Source of the DNA: Bacteroidia bacterium
GTDB taxonomy: Bacteria; Bacteroidota; Bacteroidia; Flavobacteriales; Flavobacteriaceae
Direction of reading: 5' to 3'
Length of the DNA stretch: 13,932 nt
NCBI GenBank assembly: GCA_030431085.1
Contig: JAUIJW010000037.1
Coordinates: 1-13,932 of the forward strand
Shown here piece after piece: positions 1-6,135 of this stretch (the stretch's first letter is position 1; each line of letters opens with the position of its first letter). The translations under genes and the position numbers were made by a program. The notes under the pieces were generated by a model that was not told the origin of the DNA, searched no databases, and saw only the letters and a program-made list of their open reading frames with translations.

Positions 1-782
1 CCCATATTTTTTGCACACCAGAACAGTTAAATGATGAATTTAAAGCTGTTATAGATATTGTGCTATATGTTTTTAGTGCTTTAGGCTTTAAAGATTTTAC
101 AACCCAGATTTCGCTTCGCGATCCTGAAAATACTGAAAAGTACATTGGAAGCAACGAGAATTGGGAAAAAGCAGAAAAAGCCATTATGCAAGCTGCTGAA
201 GAAAAAGGCTTAAAAACTGTTATTGAATATGGCGAAGCTGCTTTTTATGGTCCAAAATTAGATTTTATGGTCAAAGATGTTTTAGGTAGAAGCTGGCAAC
301 TAGGTACTATCCAGGTTGATTATAATTTACCAGAGCGTTTTGATCTTTCATACAAAGGTTCTGACAATCAACTACACAGACCAGTGATGATACATCGGGC
401 GCCCTTTGGTTCTATGGAGCGATTTATTGCTATATTAATTGAACATACAGGAGGTAATTTTCCGTTATGGCTTACACCTGAGCAAGTTATTTTGCTTCCA
501 ATTAGCGAGAAATACGAAATATATACTAAAAAAGTTTTAAATTTGTTAGAAAATTACGAAATTCGCGCCCTCGTTGACAACCGTAATGAAAAGGTAGGCA
601 GAAAGATACGTGATGCCGAAGTTAAAAAGATACCTTTTATGTTAATTATCGGTGAAAACGAAGAAGAAAAGGGTATAGTTTCTGTAAGAAAACATGGTGA
701 AGGAGACTTAGGCTCTTTTACAGTAGATGAGTTTGCTGGAATTATCCAGAAGGAAATAGACATTACATTACAACAATTTTAA
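1..782 (+). CDS. thrS: Threonyl-tRNA synthetase, C-terminal part (5' end outside window)
   Basis: This enzyme charges tRNA-Thr with threonine in the cytoplasm. The reading frame (codons from position 3) is open through the left edge, so about 259 C-terminal residues of a roughly 640-residue class II synthetase are visible. The first visible residues, HIFCTPEQ, are the end of motif 2. The first His matches zinc ligand His385 of E. coli ThrRS, and the His of MIHRAP (codon 393-395) matches His511; the third ligand, Cys334, lies outside. The segment GSMERFIAILIEHTGGNFPLWLTPEQV holds motif 3 and leads into the anticodon-binding domain (NRNEKVGRKIRDAE). The GTG at 60 lies inside the catalytic domain and is not a start. 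It is the first gene of the thrS-infC-rpmI-rplT cluster; infC follows after about 35 bases. Identification is certain by homology and context. Confidence 0.98.
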   Translation, partial: HIFCTPEQLNDEFKAVIDIVLYVFSALGFKDFTTQISLRDPENTEKYIGSNENWEKAEKAIMQAAEEKGLKTVIEYGEAAFYGPKLDFMVKDVLGRSWQLGTIQVDYNLPERFDLSYKGSDNQLHRPVMIHRAPFGSMERFIAILIEHTGGNFPLWLTPEQVILLPISEKYEIYTKKVLNLLENYEIRALVDNRNEKVGRKIRDAEVKKIPFMLIIGENEEEKGIVSVRKHGEGDLGSFTVDEFAGIIQKEIDITLQQF

Positions 783-817
783 GTTTAACAATCCGTAAAG
801 GACAAAATTTTTTAACC

Positions 818-1378
818 ATAGCATTACGAAGAAAAAAAGGAGGTCATAAACCTTGGAGAATTCAAAAAGAAGATTTACATCTCATTAATGAGAAAATACG
901 TGTGCCAGAAGTGCGCTTGGTAGGTGATAATGTAGAGGTAGGTATTTACCCAACTCGAAAAGCCTTAGAAATAGCTCGCGAACAAGAATTAGATTTAGTA
1001 GAAATTTCGCCAAATGCCTCTCCACCCGTTTGTAAGATTATTGAATACAAAAAGTTTCTTTATGAGCAAAAAAAGCGCGAAAAGGCGTTAAAAGCCAAAA
1101 CAACTAAAGTTGTTATTAAAGAAATTAGATTTGGCCCTAACACAGATGAACATGATTTTGAATTTAAAAAGAAGCATGCCATCAAATTTTTAGAAAGTGG
1201 TGCAAAATTGAAGGCCTATGTTTTCTTTAAAGGAAGATCAATTGTATTTAAAGATCAGGGGCAAATTTTGTTATTAAGGCTAGCTCAAGAATTAGAAGAT
1301 TATGGTACCGTTGAGCAGATGCCAAAATTAGAAGGCAAACGAATGATTATGTTCATTGCGCCTAAGAAGAAAAAATAA
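818..1378 (+). CDS. infC: Translation initiation factor IF-3, probable non-canonical ATA start
   Basis: IF-3 binds the 30S subunit, keeps it apart from 50S and proofreads start codons. The N-domain (VRLVGDN, LDLVEISPNA, PPVCKI), the lysine-rich linker (YEQKKREKALKAK) and the C-domain (KEIRFGP, EFKKKHA, KGRSIVFKDQG) are all present. The frame is open from the TGA at 728 to the TAA at 1376. The only ordinary start, GTG at 902, would delete about 28 conserved residues. Codons before it read IALRRKKGGHKPWRIQKEDL then HLINEKIR, the usual IF-3 N-terminus, and no in-frame ATG, GTG or TTG exists upstream. Starting at ATA 818 gives 186 residues, close to E. coli's 180; ATC at 791 or an ATT further up are less likely. 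Non-AUG starts of infC are known (AUU in E. coli) and allow IF-3 to autoregulate. The identity is certain; the exact start is inferred. Confidence 0.93.
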   Translation: MALRRKKGGHKPWRIQKEDLHLINEKIRVPEVRLVGDNVEVGIYPTRKALEIAREQELDLVEISPNASPPVCKIIEYKKFLYEQKKREKALKAKTTKVVIKEIRFGPNTDEHDFEFKKKHAIKFLESGAKLKAYVFFKGRSIVFKDQGQILLLRLAQELEDYGTVEQMPKLEGKRMIMFIAPKKKK

Positions 1379-1431
1379 TCCATTTTATTTGGATGTAACA
1401 ATATAAGCAAGTATTAAAACTAGGAAAGAAG

Positions 1432-1629
1432 ATGCCTAAATTGAAGACTAAATCCAGTGCAAAAAAACGTTTTAAAGTAACGGGTACTGGTAAATTGAAG
1501 AGAAAGCACGCTTTTAAAAGTCATATTTTGACTAAAAAAAGCAAAAAACGTAAATTGAGATTGACGCAAGCTGGTTTGGTTCATAAATTCGACGAAGCGA
1601 ACATCAAACAACAATTAACGTTAAAATAA
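1432..1629 (+). CDS. rpmI: 50S ribosomal protein L35
   Basis: This is a structural protein of the large ribosomal subunit. The 65 residues are the usual L35 length and are extremely rich in Lys and Arg. They carry the family pattern MPKLKTKSSAKKRFKVTGTGK, followed by KHAFKSHILTKKSKKRK. It lies 53 bases after infC and ahead of rplT, the standard order. A purine-rich AGGAAAG sits only three bases before the ATG, too close for a classical Shine-Dalgarno site, as is common in Bacteroidota. It is almost certainly co-transcribed with infC and rplT. Confidence 0.98.
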   Translation: MPKLKTKSSAKKRFKVTGTGKLKRKHAFKSHILTKKSKKRKLRLTQAGLVHKFDEANIKQQLTLK

Positions 1630-1646
1630 TCTATTAAGATTATTTA

Positions 1647-1708
1647 GGTAATTAATTATTAACCCTGTGTAAGTGCTCATCAAATGATTTAAATATCTGC
1701 CTTGCACA
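1647..1708 (+). promoter_or_regulatory. Structured rpmI-rplT intergenic leader, possible L20 autoregulatory site
   Basis: The 95-base gap between rpmI and rplT is long for this cluster and can fold. An outer stem pairs TGTGTAAG (1666-1673) with CTTGCACA (1701-1708), eight base pairs including one G-U, across a 27-base loop. A smaller hairpin lies just upstream: GGTAAT (1647-1652) with ATTAACC (1658-1664), one A bulged. L20 is known to repress its own operon by binding mRNA structures in E. coli and Bacillus. An equivalent role here is inference, and the fold has not been tested by covariation. I see no Bacteroidota-type promoter in this gap. Confidence 0.35.
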
Positions 1709-1724
1709 AAAAAAATTTAGAGAA

Positions 1725-2069
1725 ATGCCAAGATCAGTAAATTCAGTAGCTAAAAGAGCTCGTAGAAAAAAGATTTTAAAACAAGCCAAAGGGTACTTTG
1801 GTAGACGTAAAAATGTTTATACTGTTGCTAAAAATGCTGTAGACAAAGCGATGCAGTATGCTTACCGTGACAGAAAAAACAATAAAAGAAACTTTCGTGG
1901 ATTATGGATTCAGCGTATTAATGCTGGAGCTCGTGAACACGGTTTATCTTATTCACAATTTATGGGTAAGTTAAAGGCTAATAATATCGAACTAAACAGA
2001 AAAGTTTTAGCCGATTTAGCCATGAATAACCCAGAGGCTTTTAAAGCTATTGTAGATAAGATAAAATAA
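1725..2069 (+). CDS. rplT: 50S ribosomal protein L20
   Basis: L20 binds 23S rRNA, is needed early in 50S assembly and represses its own operon in model bacteria. The 114-residue length and the basic N-terminal arm are typical: MPRSVNSVAKRARRKKILKQ, then AKGYFGRRKNVYTVAKNAV. The globular part carries YAYRDRKNNKRNFRGLWIQRINA and LSYSQFMGKLKANNIELNRKVLADLA. It is the last gene of the thrS-infC-rpmI-rplT cluster and is followed within 25 bases by a strong terminator. Confidence 0.98.
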   Translation: MPRSVNSVAKRARRKKILKQAKGYFGRRKNVYTVAKNAVDKAMQYAYRDRKNNKRNFRGLWIQRINAGAREHGLSYSQFMGKLKANNIELNRKVLADLAMNNPEAFKAIVDKIK

Positions 2070-2090
2070 ATATTAATTTCTTGCTTATAA

Positions 2091-2117
2091 AAAAACCTGA
2101 ACATAGTTCAGGTTTTT
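2091..2117. terminator. Bidirectional intrinsic terminator between rplT and kynU
   Basis: There is a perfect 12-bp stem: AAAAACCTGAAC at 2091-2102 and GTTCAGGTTTTT at 2106-2117, with a three-base loop (ATA). It has an A-rich flank on the left and a T-rich flank on the right (TTTTTATTTTTT), so either transcript ends in a U tract. It lies between the convergent genes rplT (+, ends 2069) and kynU (-, ends 2148) and should terminate both operons. Confidence 0.92.
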
Positions 2118-2147
2118 ATTTTTTACAACGGTTCTATTTTGAATAGA

Positions 2148-3419
2148 TTAATTGCCTTTAGCCATAGTTTTATCTAATATGGTAACAAACCTATACACAT
2201 CCATAAAACTATTATACAAAGGTACCGGGGCAATTCTTATCACATCAGGCTCACGCCAATCACCAATAACACCATTAGCTCTTATTTTATCAAACAAACT
2301 TTTATCATTATTTTTAACCCTTATAGATAGTTGAGACCCTCTATCTTTTGGGTTTCTAGGTGTGACAATCTCAATGTCATCTAAATTAAGGTTTTCTATA
2401 AGGAACTCTAAAAATGCGGTAAGTTGCCTAGCCTTAATTTGCAGATTATCAAAACCGGCCAACTCAAAAATATCCAATGAAGCCTTTAGTCCAGCCATAG
2501 AAAAAATTGATCCATTACTCATTTGCCAACCTTGAGCGCCAACCATAGGCTCAAAAGTGTCTTTCATTAAAAAACGGGTAGCTCTATCATAACCCCACCA
2601 ACCTGTAAATCGAGGTAAATCTTTCTTAAAATTGTTTTCATGAATAAACACGCCACCTACACCTCCTGGGCCAGAATTTAAATACTTATAGGTACACCAC
2701 ACTGCAAAATCTACTTGCCATTGATGCAAATTTAACGGTATATTACCAGCTGCATGAGCCAAGTCAAAACCAACGATTGCACCTACCTCATGACCTACTT
2801 CAGAAATGGCTTTCATATCATAAACTTGACCCGTATAATAGTTCAAACCACCCATGATTATTAATGCAATCTCATCACCATGCTTTTTAATAGTTTTTAT
2901 AATATCATCTGTTCGCAGGTTATCTTCTCCATTTCTGGGATGCAGCTCTATTAAGGCATCGTTTACTTCGTAGCCATGGAACTCTATTTGAGATTTTACT
3001 GCATACTGATCTGATGGAAAAGCTCCTCCTTCTATTAGTATTTTATACCTATTTTTATTAGGCCGGTAAAAAGACACCATCATCAGATTAAGGTTTACAG
3101 TAAGGGTGTTCATTGCCACTACTTCTATAGGCTTAGCCCCTACAATTTTTGCCATTTTTACTCCCAATTCATCATGATATGATATCCAAGGATGGCTACC
3201 TTCAAAATGCCCTTCTACAGCCAAAGTTTTCCACGCTTCTAACACTTCTTCTGTCGCGTCTTGTGCTGTTTTAGGTTGTAACCCTAAAGAGTTACCACAG
3301 AAATATAAAATGTCTGATCCGTCTGTATGTTTAGGGAAATAAAATTTTTCCCTAAAATGATTCAAAGAATCTTGACGATCTAATTTTTCGGCGAAAGCCT
3401 CACTGTTTTCAAACTTCAT
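2148..3419 (-). CDS. kynU: Kynureninase
   Basis: This PLP enzyme cleaves kynurenine to anthranilate and alanine, or 3-hydroxykynurenine to 3-hydroxyanthranilate. The 423 residues are of usual length. Visible signatures are FCGNSLGLQP (40-49), the PLP-phosphate region AFPSDQYA (133-140), FDLAHAAGN (218-226) with the Asp and His that hold the cofactor, and WCTYKYLNSGPGG (241-253), in which Lys245 is the Schiff-base lysine. GWWGY (273-277) and the C-terminal IRIAPVPLYN are also family hallmarks. It is the last gene of the kynA-formamidase-kynU operon; its ATG lies two bases after the preceding stop, so translation is probably coupled. No kynurenine 3-monooxygenase gene accompanies it, which points to anthranilate as the product unless kmo lies elsewhere. 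Confidence 0.96.
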   Translation of the reverse strand: MKFENSEAFAEKLDRQDSLNHFREKFYFPKHTDGSDILYFCGNSLGLQPKTAQDATEEVLEAWKTLAVEGHFEGSHPWISYHDELGVKMAKIVGAKPIEVVAMNTLTVNLNLMMVSFYRPNKNRYKILIEGGAFPSDQYAVKSQIEFHGYEVNDALIELHPRNGEDNLRTDDIIKTIKKHGDEIALIIMGGLNYYTGQVYDMKAISEVGHEVGAIVGFDLAHAAGNIPLNLHQWQVDFAVWCTYKYLNSGPGGVGGVFIHENNFKKDLPRFTGWWGYDRATRFLMKDTFEPMVGAQGWQMSNGSIFSMAGLKASLDIFELAGFDNLQIKARQLTAFLEFLIENLNLDDIEIVTPRNPKDRGSQLSIRVKNNDKSLFDKIRANGVIGDWREPDVIRIAPVPLYNSFMDVYRFVTILDKTMAKGN

Positions 3420-3421
3420 AA

Positions 3422-4189
3422 CTATAAACTTTTAATTATAGGAAATAATAATGGGCGGCTTGGGGCGGCATCACTTACAAATGGGGCTACCTGTAAATTA
3501 AGTAAATACGAACCATCGTGAATATTATTAGCCACAAACGCCATTTCTGTAATGGTTTTATGCTTAACTTCATCTGCTACACGAGTAACATCTATATCAT
3601 TTAGGTTCCAGAATGTTTTATGATTTTTTAATTTACCTCCATCGTAAATTCTATCTACAGAAGGTATATCAACAATTAAATGTTCAACACCTAATTCATT
3701 AAGGTAATTCATTGCTTCTAGATCTAAATACGGTGGTATTACTTGGTTGTAATCTTTAGACAACTTATCTTCTAAATTAGGCAACGTTCTAATTACAATT
3801 CCTTTTAAAAAACCTGGTTCTGTGTTCATCAACTCTTGACTGATTTTCGCTTTAGTGATTACTTGATCACCATCTAGATCTTTTGGGGTAACTGATATTA
3901 GACAAGTTGGTATCCATACATCTTTTATTAAATAGTGTATCGCATTTCTTTCTTTGGTAATATGCCCTAGGCACTCTGTATGTGTTCCATTACAATGTGG
4001 CACTAATGTTAACTTATCGTAATTACACGCATCGCCTGCTCTCACATCACCAAGAGGCGTACTACTTGCTTTTTCAACCCCGTAATTTTGCGGTTGATCT
4101 TGATTGAAACATAACGGAATAGAAATATCAAAATACTTGGTTGCATCTACAGCGTAATGGCCTGAACCTATGTTGAACTCTAGCTGCAT
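3422..4189 (-). CDS. Cyclase-family hydrolase, probable kynurenine formamidase
   Basis: This is a member of the metal-dependent cyclase/KynB family (PF04199 type), 255 residues, somewhat longer than classical KynB (about 210). Supporting blocks are FDISIPL (20-26), the metal loop HCNGTHTECLGH (65-76), LIVDIPSVDR (171-180), His190 in the NHKTFW block, Glu215 and the closing DAAPSRP (240-246). Lying between kynA and kynU, it very probably hydrolyses N-formylkynurenine to kynurenine and formate; that is inference from context. The metal loop is unusual. Classical KynB reads H-x-G-T-H-x-D, while here there is one extra residue between the first His and Gly, and Glu72 replaces Asp. It starts five bases after the kynA stop. 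A different amidohydrolase or cyclase substrate cannot be excluded from sequence alone. Confidence 0.85.
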   Translation of the reverse strand: MQLEFNIGSGHYAVDATKYFDISIPLCFNQDQPQNYGVEKASSTPLGDVRAGDACNYDKLTLVPHCNGTHTECLGHITKERNAIHYLIKDVWIPTCLISVTPKDLDGDQVITKAKISQELMNTEPGFLKGIVIRTLPNLEDKLSKDYNQVIPPYLDLEAMNYLNELGVEHLIVDIPSVDRIYDGGKLKNHKTFWNLNDIDVTRVADEVKHKTITEMAFVANNIHDGSYLLNLQVAPFVSDAAPSRPLLFPIIKSL

Positions 4190-4194
4190 TATTG

Positions 4195-5286
4195 TTAATT
4201 TGAAAAATTAAAATTAAGTTTCTTCTTTAAGGTTTCTGGCATTTTTGGTAGTTCGGATCTTGGAATAAGCAGAGTTGATATATTATGCAGATCATAAAAT
4301 ATACGATGCTTATCTGCTGTTTTCTTTAAATAATCAAATCCTGAAGACCCACCGGTACCTATTTTTTGCCCCAATGTTCTCAATACCATTTGAGCATGAC
4401 GATTTCTCCAGGTGGTTAGAAGCTCATCTATATCAATCAATTTTTGTAAAAATAAAAATGGTTGTCTTAAAATAGGCTCATCTCTATATAGGTTAATTAG
4501 CAAAGTACTAATCGTAGCTTTATAAGATAATTTTAAATCGCCATTGGCTATTTTTTCATTATGCAATTCTTCATCAAATATTGTTTTAAAATATTTACTA
4601 GATTCATTAAGCATTTGCAACCTAAAATGTTTTTCTTGCGCAGTGATATAGTGCGCCTCATTAATTGCTTTTTGTTCTATAGCAATCATCTTATCTACCG
4701 CAATTTGGTATTCTGACAAAAAATCGAATGTTTCAAACTTTAAAAACGGAATTCGTTCAAGCCATTTTTCTACCAAATCAAACAATGAATCACCTTCTTC
4801 AATCTCATTAAGTATATCTTGTTCTTTCTGAGAAAAAACCCCAGAATAAGCACATTGGGTATAAGAAATTCTGTTATCACGCTTTAAGCCTAACGACACT
4901 TCTAGCTGTCTAAATTGAAAGCTTTGAAATCCTGAAGCTGGTAATAAATAATTTCTAAAATCGAGAAAATCAAGTGGCGTCATGGTTTCTATAATATCAA
5001 TCTGATCAACCAATATTTTCTGAATTTTTGCTATACGATCTAATCTTGAAATGGCAACACCTATCTGACTTTCTTCGACCACTTCAGGTTTAAAAATTGC
5101 AATGACGGAGTTTAAATCATGTATAATTTCTTTAAACCATAACTCATAGACCTGATGAATAATAATGAACAACATTTCGTCATGAGCTTCGGTGCCAAAC
5201 TCAGCGCTCCTCAATTTCTGAGCAGCTAATATTTTATTCAATTGTAAATATTTATCGTAATGAATTGAAGATAGTTCTTTTTCCAT
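4195..5286 (-). CDS. kynA: Tryptophan 2,3-dioxygenase
   Basis: This haem enzyme opens the indole ring of tryptophan with O2, giving N-formylkynurenine, the first step of the kynurenine pathway. The protein has 363 residues. The N-terminal block FGTEAHDEMLFIIIHQVYEL (30-49) holds the distal His35. ASGFQSFQFRQLE (117-129) holds Arg126, which matches the residue that binds the substrate carboxylate. TWRNRHAQMVLRTLG (292-306) contains His297, the expected proximal haem ligand, and GTGGSSGFDYL (310-320) binds the tryptophan ammonium side. The whole helical core is intact. It is the first gene of a three-gene operon with very short gaps, lies 72 bases downstream of rsmG, and has its own Bacteroidota-type promoter in that gap. 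Confidence 0.97.
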   Translation of the reverse strand: MEKELSSIHYDKYLQLNKILAAQKLRSAEFGTEAHDEMLFIIIHQVYELWFKEIIHDLNSVIAIFKPEVVEESQIGVAISRLDRIAKIQKILVDQIDIIETMTPLDFLDFRNYLLPASGFQSFQFRQLEVSLGLKRDNRISYTQCAYSGVFSQKEQDILNEIEEGDSLFDLVEKWLERIPFLKFETFDFLSEYQIAVDKMIAIEQKAINEAHYITAQEKHFRLQMLNESSKYFKTIFDEELHNEKIANGDLKLSYKATISTLLINLYRDEPILRQPFLFLQKLIDIDELLTTWRNRHAQMVLRTLGQKIGTGGSSGFDYLKKTADKHRIFYDLHNISTLLIPRSELPKMPETLKKKLNFNFSN

Positions 5287-5294
5287 ATTGTAAA

Positions 5295-5313
5295 ATTGTT
5301 GTTTTTTAACAAT
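5295..5313 (-). promoter_or_regulatory. Inverted repeat in the kynA 5' leader, possible operator
   Basis: ATTGTT (5295-5300) and AACAAT (5308-5313) form 6-bp arms around a seven-base T-rich spacer. The repeat lies between the predicted kynA transcription start and the ATG. It could be a repressor site or a small leader hairpin; with short AT-rich arms, chance is a real alternative. Confidence 0.3.
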
Positions 5314-5317
5314 ATGA

Positions 5318-5325
5318 CAAAGGTA
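5318..5325 (-). promoter_or_regulatory. kynA: Predicted kynA promoter, -7 element TACCTTTG
   Basis: Read on the minus strand, TACCTTTG matches the Bacteroidota sigma-A -7 consensus TAnnTTTG exactly, 31 bases upstream of the kynA ATG, so transcription would begin near 5311. No clear TTG -33 element is present; only a T tract lies at that distance. This lets the kyn operon be expressed separately from rsmG. Confidence 0.55.
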
Positions 5326-5358
5326 CTGTAATATGTCGGTTTCTAAAAAAAGTGTTTC

Positions 5359-5997
5359 TTATTTAAACTTTGGTTTATATTTTAGAGGTAAATGAACTAC
5401 CTTTTTTGTTTCAAAAAAACCCTCTGAAAAATAATCACATAAATCAAAAGTTGTGGCTTTAGGAAAGTTTTTTAACTCTGTTGTTAGGTCTCCCCCTTTA
5501 AGGTAAAGTATACCGTTTTTAAGTTCATGTTTATTTGACTTCTTCACTTTACCTTTAGTCCATTTTACAAAATCATCCATCTGTGTAACTGCTCTACTCA
5601 CTATAAAATCAAACTCATTTTTTACTTTTTCTGCTCTAATGTGTTCTGCCGTTACATTATCTAGGCCTAAAGTATCGGCTACAGCTTGCACCACTTTAAT
5701 TTTCTTACCGATAGAGTCAACTAAATAAAATTGAGTTTCGGGATAAAGAATCGCCAAAGGAATACCCGGAAAACCACCTCCAGTACCAATATCCAAAATT
5801 GAACTATTGGCATTAAATGGCTGCACTTTAGCAATACCCAATGCATGTAAAACGTGTTTAATATATAACTCGTCAATATCTTTTCGTGAAATCACATTGA
5901 TCTTACTATTCCACTCTTTGTAAAGATTTTTTAATTTTGAGAATTGTTCCTGCTGGTTAGGGCTTAAATTTTCAAAATATTTTAAAATTACATCCAT
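5359..5997 (-). CDS. rsmG: 16S rRNA (guanine-527-N7)-methyltransferase
   Basis: RsmG (GidB) methylates G527 of 16S rRNA using S-adenosylmethionine. The 212 residues match the family length (E. coli 207). Seen here are YKEWNSKINVISRKDIDELY (26-45), which precedes the methyltransferase core, the SAM-binding loop LDIGTGGGFPGIPLA (68-82), the acidic strand end VDS (93-95), the SRAV motif (134-137) and the YLKGG loop (165-169). The gene is divergent from the desaturase. Its ATG at 5997 is 18 bases below a good -7 element. The kyn operon follows on the same strand; read-through is possible but not required. Confidence 0.96.
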   Translation of the reverse strand: MDVILKYFENLSPNQQEQFSKLKNLYKEWNSKINVISRKDIDELYIKHVLHALGIAKVQPFNANSSILDIGTGGGFPGIPLAILYPETQFYLVDSIGKKIKVVQAVADTLGLDNVTAEHIRAEKVKNEFDFIVSRAVTQMDDFVKWTKGKVKKSNKHELKNGILYLKGGDLTTELKNFPKATTFDLCDYFSEGFFETKKVVHLPLKYKPKFK

Positions 5998-6015
5998 TTA
6001 TTACAGATTTGGCAA

Positions 6016-6023
6016 CAAAAATA
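6016..6023 (-). promoter_or_regulatory. rsmG: Predicted rsmG promoter, -7 element TATTTTTG
   Basis: On the minus strand TATTTTTG fits TAnnTTTG exactly, 18 bases upstream of the rsmG ATG, giving a very short leader. No convincing -33 TTG lies 17-23 bases further upstream. The region is AT-rich, so a chance match is possible. Confidence 0.45.
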
Positions 6024-6064
6024 CAATTTAAAACTATATGAGTATTTTAACATTTAAATATTCA

Positions 6065-6090
6065 TTGAATTTAAAAATTAGGTAGATTTG
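6065..6090 (+). promoter_or_regulatory. Predicted desaturase promoter, TTG-N15-TAGATTTG
   Basis: TAGATTTG (6083-6090) matches the Bacteroidota -7 consensus TAnnTTTG, with TTG (6065-6067) as a possible -33 element; the 15-base spacer is slightly short. The start would fall near 6096, about 40 bases before the ATG. The -33 triplet is embedded in the 11-bp palindrome ATTCATTGAAT (6060-6070). Confidence 0.55.
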
Positions 6091-6100
6091 CAATGTAAAT

Positions 6101-6117
6101 ATGTCTAATTTAGACAT
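6101..6117. promoter_or_regulatory. Perfect 17-bp palindrome, probable operator of the desaturase gene
   Basis: ATGTCTAA (6101-6108) and TTAGACAT (6110-6117) are exact inverted copies around a single T. The site begins about five bases after the predicted transcription start and ends 18 bases before the ATG, where a bound dimeric repressor would block transcription. The regulator is unknown. A fatty-acid- or temperature-responsive TetR/GntR-like protein would make sense for a desaturase, but that is inference. Confidence 0.55.
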
Positions 6118-6135
6118 TCAACAAAAATAGTATCT

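Noticed and set aside
60..62. GTG as a start of a short synthetase-like protein
   Set aside because: The same frame is open to the window edge and already encodes the end of ThrRS motif 2; this Val is internal.
902..904. GTG as the infC start
   Set aside because: It removes the conserved IF-3 N-terminal residues encoded just upstream in the same open frame.
1378..1394. Hairpin ATCCA/TGGAT after the infC stop as a terminator
   Set aside because: Only five base pairs and no T tract; it sits inside a conserved operon where termination is not expected.
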